A stretch of 64,000 nucleotides of DNA from Spirochaetales bacterium (GCA_016936555.1 JAFGXR010000028.1:35695-99694), one strand, 5' to 3'; shown: positions 16,577 through 25,151, counted from the stretch's first letter. A program made the numbers and translations. Notes: generated from the letters alone by a model not told the origin.

Positions 16577-18169
16577 TCAGATATCCCAGATTTCGTGGTA
16601 TTTATGCGAGGTATCGCAGAACCGACATATAAACGTCGTCTCACTGGACCGGTAGAAATCGGTTGCGATATTCTCATGCTCCGAAGGATGAGAGATACAA
16701 TTTTCATTTTTACAGGAAATCTCATCGAAATTGTAGATTCTCGGTGGCATATGAAGCCTGTATTTCTTTTTAACTGAGGAGTTTTCGATAATATTGAGCG
16801 TACAACCCGGTGCGATAGCGGCCAGTTTTTTCAGCTCTTTTTCATCGAAGGACAGTACATCGGGAAGAGAAATAATCCCTTTAAAATTATCGGGATCCGA
16901 AGTATGGAAAACACCATGGGAACTCCGGCAGTTCAGACTGAGTATTCTTCTGATCCTGTCTATGAGGTTCCAGATATGATCCAGATCATCTCCCTTTCCG
17001 ATATGGTCTATGACGATACCCTCTTCCACAGGTTTAATTCCGACTTTATAACGGTCCTGCACTTTTGTCGTTCTGGTAACGGGGATCTCTTCAATAAACT
17101 CTTTCTTTGCCTTTGCGAATGATTTCGGCACACCTTCAAAATCCAGACCTATCTTTCCGGCGACCATACCGATCTCGATAATTCTGGTAAAATATCCGTT
17201 CATGGACTGCTCGTCCCAACCGTTCAACGCCGTTCTGTCCAGGAATCCCGGTATTACCGGATGCACTTTATGGCGGGGCAAGGGATGATAGAACTTCGTT
17301 CCTGTCGGTAATTTGCTCATGAACTCTTCACGGAAGGTTACGGCGGCTCTCAGATATTTTGCTTTTTCCTTAACTTCATCTCCCATTCTTTCGAGCTGAA
17401 GTCTGGTAAAATACCAGATATCGGCAATAGAAGACTGCTCGAGATACTCATCAATGGATTCAAAGCGTCGCACTTCATATCCGTTTGCAACCATTCTCTG
17501 TTCATAATGATCCGGCAGGGAAAGATCATCAGGGGCTATCAGGTCTACTTTGACCTTCCTGAAAACCCTTAACCCGTCAACCTTTGAATGAACGGTTCTA
17601 CCGTGATAGAGATCTCCGGTCAGAGCGATATGGATTTCACTGTTATCCCAGTTCTTTTTCTCGAGAAATGTGTATTCATCGAGAAATTCCTGTGTCGGAT
17701 GCTCATGTTTCCCGTCTCCGCCGTTGATAAAGGCAGGTTTATCATATCCGATTTTATCGGCATACTCTCCGAGAAGTTCATCGAGCATGGTACAGACACC
17801 TTCCTGAGCCGTCCTCATGATAAAAACCGACCGGTTGCTGTAACCGAAAAGCATTTTTATAGTATCACCGATACTTTCGCTTTTATTGAAGGATGATGTC
17901 TGGGCATCGAAATTGTTGAGTTTCACATTGTGAAACGCAGCGGCATTCCGGAAAGATTCCTTTGTTCTGGTGCTGTTTTCAAAAAACATGAGATAGACAC
18001 CAAGTTCCGGATCATCAATCCGGAAGTCGGAGGTATCTCCCCCTTCGCGGATAAGTCTCTTCAGCTCTGCAGTCTTGCGGTACAGATAGAGCTGCTCATC
18101 TACGGACAGATCGTCCACTACGGATATGGTTCTTCCGTAGAAGTGGCTTTTTCCCTCTTGTGTCGGCAT
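16577..18169 (-). CDS. pyrBI: fused aspartate carbamoyltransferase (catalytic + regulatory)
   Basis: 530 residues, a fusion of the catalytic chain PyrB (about 1-350) and the regulatory chain PyrI (about 375-530). PyrB motifs are FFENSTRTKESF (carbamoyl phosphate loop), EHPTQEFLDEYT and FYHPLPRH. The PyrI half ends with the zinc site as two pairs, CKNENC and CRFC. The enzyme condenses carbamoyl phosphate with aspartate, the first committed step of pyrimidine synthesis; the zinc and nucleotide domains should confer allostery. Most bacteria encode separate pyrB and pyrI. GAGGGA precedes the ATG. It ends a minus-strand run of four genes whose other members are unrelated to pyrimidines. Confidence 0.94.
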   Translation of the reverse strand: MPTQEGKSHFYGRTISVVDDLSVDEQLYLYRKTAELKRLIREGGDTSDFRIDDPELGVYLMFFENSTRTKESFRNAAAFHNVKLNNFDAQTSSFNKSESIGDTIKMLFGYSNRSVFIMRTAQEGVCTMLDELLGEYADKIGYDKPAFINGGDGKHEHPTQEFLDEYTFLEKKNWDNSEIHIALTGDLYHGRTVHSKVDGLRVFRKVKVDLIAPDDLSLPDHYEQRMVANGYEVRRFESIDEYLEQSSIADIWYFTRLQLERMGDEVKEKAKYLRAAVTFREEFMSKLPTGTKFYHPLPRHKVHPVIPGFLDRTALNGWDEQSMNGYFTRIIEIGMVAGKIGLDFEGVPKSFAKAKKEFIEEIPVTRTTKVQDRYKVGIKPVEEGIVIDHIGKGDDLDHIWNLIDRIRRILSLNCRSSHGVFHTSDPDNFKGIISLPDVLSFDEKELKKLAAIAPGCTLNIIENSSVKKKYRLHMPPRIYNFDEISCKNENCISHPSEHENIATDFYRSSETTFICRFCDTSHKYHEIWDI

Positions 18170-18184
18170 CGTTCCCTCTATAAA

Positions 18185-19720
18185 TTATTTAATCTGATTA
18201 AGCGTTTCCAGAGTTTCCGCAGAAAGCTCTACAATACCTCCGTCAGATGTCTGAACATAAATGCTCGACCCCTGGATCAGGGGAGACATATAGGGTTCAA
18301 CAGAAACAGCTGAAGTTGCTTTGAGGGAGAGTGTCGCATCAAACAGCCCTAATTTCAAGTCGTTTCCTTCGCTGATGACAGCAAAAAAATTATTTTTTGA
18401 AACCCAGAGAAGTGTGTCGGGAAAAACCGTCGCCTCGCTGGAATTTGCTATTTCAAGCGTGGCCATATCGATCTGGACAAGTTTTACAGCACCCGGTCCG
18501 CTTTCCATCCCGGCTACGGCAAAGAGCTTTCCGCTGAGAAGGGTCAGGGTCCGGCCCCGGATGGAATTGAGCTCCGACTCCCCTGTAACCTTATAGTTGT
18601 CGATATCGACCTTGATCAGACGGCCATAGGGAACTCCGTCCCCTGTATTTTCTATTTTAAGCATGATGACTTCGGTTCCGACTCCCGGATCCTTTGAAGT
18701 AAAGACGCTCTGCGAGGCTTCCTCCTCATCAATCTGCCTGTTGGCATCATCGGCGATGTCCTCGCGCATCTTCACGACTTCATCTTTTTCTTCTTCCAGT
18801 GCGGCTTTTTCCTCTTCGAGCTGCGTTTCCTGCTCAGCGATCTGTTCTTTCTGCTGCTCCAGTTCGGCAACCTGTTTCTCTTCCGCCGCTGTCAAGGTTT
18901 CTTTTTCCGAGCTGTCATCGTTTGTTTTAATCTCATCGATTGCCTCGTCGACCTGCTGCTTCTCTTCGGCCAGCTGCTCCTGCTCCCGCCCGATGGCCTG
19001 CTCTTCCCGGGCGATTTCCTCTTCTCTCAGATCGACCATATCCTTGCGGGTATCGATAGCATCATCTTTTTCCTCCCGCATGACTTCGATGACATCTTCA
19101 GAAGTGATTTCTCCCGTATCAATTGCTTTGCCGGTTTCAGAACTGCGCCGTTCCGACAGGGGGATGACGATGGCCGATTTTCCGGCCCATTCGCTGTAAT
19201 GTGTAGACAGTCCGGCTTTTTCCGGCGTGAGATATTGAACGACACCTTCTTTATAGACGCCCTGATAGTAAGGGAGATTCTGATAATATGCCGCGTTGTA
19301 ATAGGTGATGAACTCGGCCAGGAGAAAGGCGTCGTCGAAATCGTATGAATAGGCGCTCTGCAGATAGGAGGCGATGATGTAGCGGAGGTTTCTGATATGA
19401 TCGACCGCTCCGTCACGACCTACGAAAAAGATATCGCCATCGAGTCCTTCGGGTATTTCAGGCTGGACGGAATGTATGACCGAATACTTGTTCCCGATGG
19501 TGAAATTGCCGAAACGGTCCGGTTCAACCTGTCTGCCGAGCTGGGTTCCGAGCCCGAGGATTTCCTCAAGCGTATTTATGAATTTATAGGGACCGACATA
19601 GTTGTAGAATTCAATTTTCTTATCGCCATAGGATTGTACTTCGTCCCGGTCTACATCAATCGACCAAAGTGAAACCGTTAGAATCAGTGTCAGAATAATC
19701 AGTAATGCCGGCTTTTTCAT
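18185..19720 (-). CDS. P83/100 family spirochaete protein
   Basis: About 511 residues from ATG 19720 (an in-frame TTG at 19723 is one codon upstream; TAGGAGAG fits the ATG). Signal peptide MKKPALLIILTLILTVSLWS, then an N-terminal domain (VDRDEVQSYGDKKIEFYNYVGP ... FFVGRDGAVDHIRNLRYIIASYLQSAYSY) that matches the Borrelia P83/100 antigen family. The centre (about residues 215-330) is a long Glu/Gln-rich coiled coil. The C-terminal part looks like a beta-propeller (GRLIKVDIDNYKVTGES ... LSGKLFAVAGMES). Probably periplasmic or envelope-linked; biochemical role unknown. It follows the PQQ/HEAT gene by 22 bases, suggesting a functional pair. Confidence 0.88.
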   Translation of the reverse strand: MKKPALLIILTLILTVSLWSIDVDRDEVQSYGDKKIEFYNYVGPYKFINTLEEILGLGTQLGRQVEPDRFGNFTIGNKYSVIHSVQPEIPEGLDGDIFFVGRDGAVDHIRNLRYIIASYLQSAYSYDFDDAFLLAEFITYYNAAYYQNLPYYQGVYKEGVVQYLTPEKAGLSTHYSEWAGKSAIVIPLSERRSSETGKAIDTGEITSEDVIEVMREEKDDAIDTRKDMVDLREEEIAREEQAIGREQEQLAEEKQQVDEAIDEIKTNDDSSEKETLTAAEEKQVAELEQQKEQIAEQETQLEEEKAALEEEKDEVVKMREDIADDANRQIDEEEASQSVFTSKDPGVGTEVIMLKIENTGDGVPYGRLIKVDIDNYKVTGESELNSIRGRTLTLLSGKLFAVAGMESGPGAVKLVQIDMATLEIANSSEATVFPDTLLWVSKNNFFAVISEGNDLKLGLFDATLSLKATSAVSVEPYMSPLIQGSSIYVQTSDGGIVELSAETLETLNQIK

Positions 19721-19742
19721 CAATCTCTCCTATTTTTCCCAC

Positions 19743-21443
19743 CTACTTGAGGCGCGGGCCTCCGGTAAACTTGTCAAATATCTCTCCAGCCCTTTTCCGG
19801 ATTCCATAAGGCGCATTGCTGCTGTTTATGGATGAAAGGACGTGCAAACCCGACTGATCGGGTATTATTCCATTGTAATATACAATCTCCTCAAGTGTAT
19901 CACATATAGTTAATAATACACCATCATCATTGAAAAACCTCTCTTTAGCGAGGCTGACAGCCCTGGTCGCCGCGCCGTCGTAATCGAAACCGATTCTGGC
20001 CAGAGCCCATATGGCCGATACGGCTGCGGAAGCGTTATCTTCCTGATGGAGATGGCCTATAATGAATTTTCTCGTGCGGATGTCACCGATTTCGCCAAGC
20101 AGGTTGAGTGCCCTGATCCGGACGAGAGAGCTGCTGTTGGAGACCAGAGATCCGTCAAAGGAGGCATAACTGATCCCTTCCTCGGCCATGGCAATGAGAA
20201 GCAAAGTGGCGAAGGGGAATTTTTCAATAAGCTGATTATCCCTGTGGAGGTCTTCGAAGCGGTCTATGATTTCCAGCCTTTTATCAAGCTCCGGCGATTG
20301 GGACATCATCTGAAAATACAGATATCCGGGGTATCCCTCGTAATACTCCTGCAGCCTTTTCAGGCTGGCTCCCGAATCGACAGCTCCGTTCCTCAGGGGA
20401 CCTCCGCGGAAACCGGACCATCCCTCGGCGGAAGAAGGGGTTTTATAACAATAGACAATCCAGTTCTCTCCTCCGCTGAAAAGATTGGCCGCGGCTCCTA
20501 TCAGGGGGGCAGCCATGGCCGTATCGCTTTCTATCCCGATCAACTCTTCGTCGAGCAGCCGGTAAAGTTTTCTGTCGCGGCCGAATATATAGAGAGCCTC
20601 TTTGCTGTCCGCCGCCGCATAGCCGTCAGTCGGTGGTCCCTGGAAACGTCTCCTTTCCGTTCCGTCGGGGCTGAGAGTAACGATCATCCCGGAAGAATAG
20701 ACGATATAGATATATCCGGGAGTACTGAGGAGAGAAACGGGTTTTCCCGGTGGCAGAGAATCCGATTCCCAGATAAGTTCCCCTTTTATATCGAGACAGT
20801 ACGCTTTTCTTTCGGAAGTAACAGCCAGGAGATAATCATTGCGGAGAGCCAGCATCTGAGCCCGGGAATCCAGATGATAGGACCAGCCGCTGTTCCCTGT
20901 GGGGGTATAGGAGGAAATCCTGTTGTTCTCTCCTGAGATATAGAGCGATCCGTCCTGATCCACGACAGGAGAGGTGTAACTGTAGGCTGCCGGTTTCTCC
21001 CAGAGGACACGCCCTCTGCCGTTGATTTTTATAAGTCTGCCGTCATCCATGGGAAGAACAACAGCCCCCTCCGGAGATGCGGCGGGAGAACCAGATAAGG
21101 AGCTTGTAAACTGCCTTTTCCAGCGAACAGTCCCCCCCGGTGTAACAGCTATGAGTTTCCGGCTTTCAGTGAAGAGATAAACCGTAAAATCCGCACCGAC
21201 GAAGAGCACATCGCTGAGCGGCTCTCCGGCGCGGTACGACCAGATAAGAGTTCCCGAATAGGGTTTGATAGCCTGCAGGGTATTGTCGTCAGTAAGCACA
21301 TAGACTGTGCCGGCCGGATCCGATGCGGGAATACCCAGCACCGATCCGGTTACGGCGAAACGCCAGTTCAGCTCGACCTGGGCGAAAAGGCAATGAGAGG
21401 CGATTGAGACGAGAAGTAAAGCTAATGTCCTTTTCTTTTTAAT
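19743..21443 (-). CDS. secreted PQQ-type beta-propeller with HEAT-like repeats, ATT start
   Basis: 566 residues. The frame lacks any ATG, GTG or TTG before the propeller except one inside it (21341), yet translation upstream gives a perfect signal peptide, KKKRTLALLLVSIASHCLFA, then QVELNWRFAVTGS. The only plausible start is ATT at 21441-21443, with GGAGG ten bases upstream, 22 bases inside the end of the upstream gene. Residues about 25-330 contain PQQ-like blades (GTVYVLTDDNTLQAIKPYSGTLIWSY), and about 400-560 hold HEAT/PBS-like helices (RALNLLGEIGDIRTRKFIIGHL). Probably periplasmic, linked to the following P83/100 gene. Confidence 0.82.
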   Translation of the reverse strand: MKKKRTLALLLVSIASHCLFAQVELNWRFAVTGSVLGIPASDPAGTVYVLTDDNTLQAIKPYSGTLIWSYRAGEPLSDVLFVGADFTVYLFTESRKLIAVTPGGTVRWKRQFTSSLSGSPAASPEGAVVLPMDDGRLIKINGRGRVLWEKPAAYSYTSPVVDQDGSLYISGENNRISSYTPTGNSGWSYHLDSRAQMLALRNDYLLAVTSERKAYCLDIKGELIWESDSLPPGKPVSLLSTPGYIYIVYSSGMIVTLSPDGTERRRFQGPPTDGYAAADSKEALYIFGRDRKLYRLLDEELIGIESDTAMAAPLIGAAANLFSGGENWIVYCYKTPSSAEGWSGFRGGPLRNGAVDSGASLKRLQEYYEGYPGYLYFQMMSQSPELDKRLEIIDRFEDLHRDNQLIEKFPFATLLLIAMAEEGISYASFDGSLVSNSSSLVRIRALNLLGEIGDIRTRKFIIGHLHQEDNASAAVSAIWALARIGFDYDGAATRAVSLAKERFFNDDGVLLTICDTLEEIVYYNGIIPDQSGLHVLSSINSSNAPYGIRKRAGEIFDKFTGGPRLK

Positions 21444-22540
21444 AGAGCCACTGCCTCCATATGGGATGTCTGGGGATAAAAATCGAAGAGTCGATAATCC
21501 TCCATCTCATAATTATCGGCAAGTAAATCCTTCAAGTCCCGGGCCATAGTGGCGGGATCGCAGGAAATATATAGAATTTTTTCAGTTTTTGAAGCACTGA
21601 GATATTTCCTCACCGGCCTGGTCAATCCGGTTCTGGGAGGATCGAGGATAATCGTATCGGCGGCTTCTGCTTTTTTCCCTTTTCCGCTGATCCATTTTTC
21701 CAGGCTCAGGGGATGAAAGGTATGGCGGACCGAAAGATTCCTGTCCACGTAAGGAGCCACGTTGCGGTTCATCTCCACAGCTTCAATCTCTTCGAATAGA
21801 TCTTCAACCAGAGCGCTCATCAGCCCCACTCCGCAGTACAGATCGACCAGTTTTCTTCCCGAAACGTTTTTTCTCAGATAAGATCCGAGTTCCGGAAGGA
21901 TGGAAAGATTACTCTGAAAAAAGAGACTGCTGTTGAATGAGATTTCCTTATTGAGTACGGAGACGGAAATATCTTTTTTTTCCGTTTCCATGGAGAACCA
22001 TTCATCGGTGCCGTAGACTGTAACCCTTTCCTGATCTTCCGGAAAAACTCTTCCTTTTAAAAAAGAATTTATACCTTGAGATGCAACGGGACAGGACACC
22101 ACCGGAACGATTGCATGGCCGGATTTCTCCCGGAACCCCATGGAGCCTTCGGCATAATGAACCTGAACGCGGTTTCTGTACCCGAAAGGTTCGGACGGGA
22201 CCACGGGAATCTCCTCAAGGCCTATTCCGGCGTTCCTCTCCAGATGCTCTGAGGCAAATTTCTTCTTGGCTTCCAGCTGGGCATCGTAGGTCATATGCTG
22301 CATATTGCAGCCGCCGCACCGGCCGTAAAGAGAGCAGACCGGTTTCACTCTCTGTTCGGAAGGGATGAGGACATTGACGAGATCCGCTTCACTGAAACTT
22401 TTCCTCTCATCAATGATACGGATCTCAACTGTTTCTCCTGCGAGTACGTAGGGTACGAAAACGACCTTGCCATTTACCCGGCAGAGCCCTTTCCCCCCTG
22501 GAATGAGTTTTTCTATTTCAACAGTAATGATGTCTTGCAT
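21422..22540 (-). CDS. RNA uracil-C5-methyltransferase (RlmD/TrmA family)
   Basis: 372 residues. N-terminal TRAM domain (EKLIPGGKGLCRVNGKVVFVPYVLAGETVEIRI), then the 4Fe-4S cysteines CSLYGRCGGC, then a class I SAM methyltransferase with LVDLYCGVGLMSALVE and the catalytic cysteine in ISCDPATMARDL. It methylates C5 of a uridine in 23S rRNA or tRNA; RlmD is likelier because of the TRAM and Fe-S parts. The ATG has no strong ribosome site and a TAAAAT box ends seven bases before it, giving a leaderless geometry, although the AGAGA between could serve weakly. First gene of a four-gene run. Confidence 0.9.
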   Translation of the reverse strand: MQDIITVEIEKLIPGGKGLCRVNGKVVFVPYVLAGETVEIRIIDERKSFSEADLVNVLIPSEQRVKPVCSLYGRCGGCNMQHMTYDAQLEAKKKFASEHLERNAGIGLEEIPVVPSEPFGYRNRVQVHYAEGSMGFREKSGHAIVPVVSCPVASQGINSFLKGRVFPEDQERVTVYGTDEWFSMETEKKDISVSVLNKEISFNSSLFFQSNLSILPELGSYLRKNVSGRKLVDLYCGVGLMSALVEDLFEEIEAVEMNRNVAPYVDRNLSVRHTFHPLSLEKWISGKGKKAEAADTIILDPPRTGLTRPVRKYLSASKTEKILYISCDPATMARDLKDLLADNYEMEDYRLFDFYPQTSHMEAVALLKRKGH

Positions 22541-22577
22541 TTTCTCTATTTTACAGGAACAGCCAATCGAATCACAA
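22541..22577 (-). promoter_or_regulatory. predicted promoter of the RNA methyltransferase run
   Basis: Minus-strand TTGTGA (22572-22577), 18-base spacer, TAAAAT (22548-22553) and seven bases to the ATG at 22540. Confidence 0.4.
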
Positions 22578-22740
22578 CATAATTGTCAATTTATTTATGA
22601 TCATGGATAATTTTGTATCTATATACTTTGTTGCTTTTAATGAATTATAGTCCTATAATCTATATATAAATATATATACATACTTTCATTTTTTATATAT
22701 AGTAGCATTTATATATAATAAGTAGATATCAGGGACGGTT

Positions 22741-23379
22741 ATGCACAAATTAAATAAGAATGTCACGATGAGCTCAGCCAGTATACCAACAATACGGCGG
22801 TTACCTTCCTATCTTTATCTGGTCAGAAAAGCCAAGGAAGAAGGCATCGAAATAATTTCCGGGACTGTCATTGCCAATGAACTGGATTTGGAACCCATCC
22901 AGGTCCGCAAAGATCTGGCTTCTACCGGTATCATCGGAAAGCCCAGAGTCGGTTACAAGGTTACCGATCTGATCGAAGCCATTGAAAAGTTTCTCAACTG
23001 GGATAAAAAACACAACGCCATACTTGTCGGAGCCGGAAATCTCGGATCAGCTCTGCTGGGCTATAAAGAATTTTCCAAAAACGGTTTGAATTTCATGGCT
23101 GCTTTTGATGTAGATGAAAAAAAAATAGGAACATCCATCAACGGGACCAGAGTCTACGATATCAGCGAACTTGAAGCCTTCGCAAAAAAAGAGGATGTGC
23201 AGATTGCCGTTCTGACCGTCAGATCGGGAATTGCCCAGGATGTGGCCGACCTTATAAGCGAGGCCGGAATCCGCACCATTTGGAACTTCACGAAAGTGAA
23301 GCTCAAAGTCCCCAAAGATGTGCTGCTCCTGAAAGAGGATCTTTCATCCAGTTACGCAGTCCTTTCTGTCTACAGCTGA
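22741..23379 (+). CDS. rex: redox-sensing transcriptional repressor Rex
   Basis: 212 residues. N-terminal winged helix (SIPTIRRLPSYLYLVRKAKEEG ... ISGTVIANELDLEPIQVRKDLASTG) and a Rossmann domain with the NADH motif LVGAGNLGSALLGY. It ends in the domain-swapped helix. Rex binds DNA when NADH is low and represses fermentation and respiration genes. AGGGACGG lies before the ATG. The 200-base upstream spacer is very AT-rich; I do not find a full TTGTGA-N6-TCACAA operator in it. Monocistronic with its own terminator. Confidence 0.96.
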   Translation: MHKLNKNVTMSSASIPTIRRLPSYLYLVRKAKEEGIEIISGTVIANELDLEPIQVRKDLASTGIIGKPRVGYKVTDLIEAIEKFLNWDKKHNAILVGAGNLGSALLGYKEFSKNGLNFMAAFDVDEKKIGTSINGTRVYDISELEAFAKKEDVQIAVLTVRSGIAQDVADLISEAGIRTIWNFTKVKLKVPKDVLLLKEDLSSSYAVLSVYS

Positions 23380-23380
23380 C

Positions 23381-23407
23381 AAGCCGGTTATACCGGCTTT
23401 TTTTTAT
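23381..23407 (+). terminator. rho-independent terminator of rex
   Basis: Stem AAGCCGGT (23381-23388) with ACCGGCTT (23392-23399) and a T-run to 23407. The same bases encode, on the other strand, the final KKKPV and stop of the macro-domain protein. Confidence 0.92.
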
Positions 23408-23942
23408 TCCGCTGAATCTCTTCTACCGTCTTTTTATAGATTGGAATGTAGCTTTGACTGAATAAAACGATGATGACCCTTTCAAGTCCGCATTGGCCCT
23501 GTACCAAATGATCCGTAATGGTTTCGATAGCAATTTCCGAGGCCTTGTCCATGGGATATCCATAGACTCCCGCACTGATAGCCGGGAAGGAAATGCTTTT
23601 CAGTCCCCGGCTTTCTGCCAGTTCCAGAGAGCTTCTGTATGCGGAGGAAAGCAGTTCAGCTTCTCCCCCCTGACCGCCCCGGTAAACCGGTCCGACGGTG
23701 TGAATGACATATTTTGCCGGCAGATTATAAGCTCCGGTAATCTTTGCCCGACCGGTCGGGCATCCACCGAGACTCCGGCATTCTTCCAGAAGTCCCGGTC
23801 CCGCTTTCCTGTGAATGGCTCCGTCGACTCCGCCTCCTCCGAGAAGGGAGTTGTTGGCGGCATTGACTATGGCGTCTGTTCCGATTTCCGTTATATCTCC
23901 CGTCACGATCTTCAAAGCGCATCTTCCGAATACCCACTCCAT
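23388..23942 (-). CDS. macro-domain protein (O-acetyl-ADP-ribose deacetylase type)
   Basis: 184 residues. Classic macro domain: IVTGDITEIGTDAIVNAANNSLLGGGGVDGAIHRKAGPGL, then YVIHTVGPVYRGG and SFPAISAGVYGYPMDKAS. The catalytic Asn-Asp pair (NAANNS and GVDGAIH) of the YmdB/MacroD class is present, so it should remove ADP-ribose from proteins or deacetylate O-acetyl-ADP-ribose in the cytoplasm. GGGAGG lies five bases before the ATG. It converges with rex and its last codons are formed by the rex terminator. The divergent gene is the phosphodiesterase at 24019; no ADP-ribosyltransferase is nearby. Confidence 0.93.
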   Translation of the reverse strand: MEWVFGRCALKIVTGDITEIGTDAIVNAANNSLLGGGGVDGAIHRKAGPGLLEECRSLGGCPTGRAKITGAYNLPAKYVIHTVGPVYRGGQGGEAELLSSAYRSSLELAESRGLKSISFPAISAGVYGYPMDKASEIAIETITDHLVQGQCGLERVIIVLFSQSYIPIYKKTVEEIQRNKKKPV

Positions 23943-24018
23943 AACAACCTCCCGGATAAAAAACAGCTGTTGGTATAATATTAAATGTAAACCTATAATT
24001 CACAGAAGAGGTAGTTCC

Positions 24019-24813
24019 GTGAAAGATTTTTTTACTCCCGATCCCGTAATTCTGGCTCACAGAGGAGACAGTGTCCGTTACCCCGAAAACACCATGCCGG
24101 CTTTCCAGAGCGCCGTGGAAATGGGCGTTGATGTCATTGAGACCGATGTTCATCTGAGTCAGGACGGAGAAGTTGTCATCTGGCATGACGACTCTCTTGA
24201 GAGGATGACCGGTGATCCCCGCAAAATCACAGAAATGAACTGGGATGAGATTAAAAAAATTAATGCCGCATACCAGTTCACTCCCGACGGCGGAAAATCT
24301 TTTCCCTACAGAGAGAATCCGGTATTTCCGGTTCTTCTCAGAGATCTGCTCTCCCGGTTTCCGGAGATGAGGTTCAATGTCGATCTGAAAGATGACAAAC
24401 CGGAACTGGCGGAAGCCCATGGAAAGATTCTGATGGAAACGGGAGCTCTCTCGAGAGTCGTTACCGCATCATTTCATCCGGCCATCCTTAAGCTTTTCCG
24501 CAGAGGATATCCCGGAGCTCTTACGTCCTGTACCTCCGGCGAAGTGCTGAAGCTGTTGATTCTTTTTCACACACGACTGCTTTATCTGCCTTTACCTTAC
24601 AGGATGAAGGTACTTCAGGTTCCTGAATTCAGCGGAAAAACCCGAATCCTCTCATCGGAATTTATTTCAGTTCTCCATAAAAGAGGTTTCAGAATTCAGG
24701 TCTGGACAGTTAATGAAAAAGATGAAATGGTACGGTTCCTGCAAATGGGTGTCGATGGCATTTTTACGGACCGCCCCGCTCTTCTGAAGGAAACTTTGGG
24801 AAAAGACCTGTAA
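24019..24813 (+). CDS. glycerophosphodiester phosphodiesterase
   Basis: About 264 residues from GTG 24019, chosen because AGAGG lies just upstream and the domain begins at VILAHRGDSVRYPENTMPAF; the longer frame from 23815 is antisense to the macro-domain gene. The GDPD catalytic His pair (HRGD and WHDDSLERMTG), the metal-binding IETDVHLSQDG and the C-terminal VWTVNEKDEMVRFLQMGVDGIFTDRP are all present. It cleaves deacylated phospholipids to glycerol 3-phosphate. No signal peptide is visible, so a cytoplasmic (UgpQ-like) form is likely. The 338 bases downstream are non-coding. Confidence 0.94.
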   Translation: MKDFFTPDPVILAHRGDSVRYPENTMPAFQSAVEMGVDVIETDVHLSQDGEVVIWHDDSLERMTGDPRKITEMNWDEIKKINAAYQFTPDGGKSFPYRENPVFPVLLRDLLSRFPEMRFNVDLKDDKPELAEAHGKILMETGALSRVVTASFHPAILKLFRRGYPGALTSCTSGEVLKLLILFHTRLLYLPLPYRMKVLQVPEFSGKTRILSSEFISVLHKRGFRIQVWTVNEKDEMVRFLQMGVDGIFTDRPALLKETLGKDL

Positions 24814-24980
24814 AAATGCTTTTCCCTCTTTACAAAGAGACTCAAATTTGTGAATATCCATTATGGAAAATAACAGATTGAAAAACATTGGACACTTCAA
24901 TTTTGTGAACAGACCCCTCAGGGGCAATTTGCGCCTGTCCCTTTCCGGTCGACAGCGTTTTTCCGTCAATATGAAAAGAC

Positions 24981-25004
24981 CCGCCTTTGCGCGGATTTTT
25001 TTTT
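24981..25004 (+). terminator. first of two tandem terminators
   Basis: Short CCGC/GCGG stem (24981-24984 with 24991-24994) followed by nine Ts (24996-25004). Confidence 0.7.
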
Positions 25005-25019
25005 ACCCGAGCCAATTAT

Positions 25020-25051
25020 GCCCGACAGAGAATTCTGCCGGGCTTTTTTTT
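25020..25051 (+). terminator. second of two tandem terminators
   Basis: GCCCG (25020-25024) pairs with CGGGC (25039-25043), extended by AGA/TCT, followed by Ts at 25044-25051. Confidence 0.82.
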
Positions 25052-25058
25052 AATCCCG

Positions 25059-25109
25059 ATACAGTCAGACAGCAGAGATGAATCTGCTGATGATGCCAAC
25101 AGGCTGTAT
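25059..25109 (+). promoter_or_regulatory. structured leader in front of guaB
   Basis: Two nested stems: outer ATACAG (25059-25064) with CTGTAT (25104-25109), inner CAGCAGA (25070-25076) with TCTGCTG (25083-25089). It lies 42 bases before the GTG start. It does not carry the conserved core of the purine riboswitch. Confidence 0.45.
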
Positions 25110-25151
25110 GTACAAAATTCAATTTAAACACAGAAAAAAAGGAGTGAAAAA

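Larger units (their letters stand above)
24814..25058 (+). other. non-coding spacer with two terminators before guaB
   Basis: No convincing gene. An ATG-initiated frame at 24863-25081 has no ribosome site and runs through both terminators, so I reject it. Between 24905 and 24960 several GC-rich arms could pair (CTGTC with GACAG, CCCCT with AGGGG), which may be an unstudied small RNA or a GDPD 3' UTR. Confidence 0.5.

Noticed and set aside
18663..19199. Serine-rich 178-residue open frame on the plus strand
   Set aside because: It is the antisense shadow of the Glu/Gln-rich coiled coil of the P83/100 gene; no ribosome site or domain supports it.
22541..22740. Rex operator in the rex upstream region
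   Set aside because: Only a TTGTGA half-site is present; no inverted partner at the right spacing.
23815..24813. Longer glycerophosphodiesterase frame
   Set aside because: The extra N-terminus is antisense to the macro-domain gene; GTG 24019 with AGAGG begins exactly before the domain.
24863..25081. 72-residue frame between the phosphodiesterase and guaB
   Set aside because: No ribosome site, runs through two terminators, and its composition is not protein-like.
25059..25151. Purine riboswitch ahead of guaB
   Set aside because: The conserved three-way-junction core is absent, although other stems exist.
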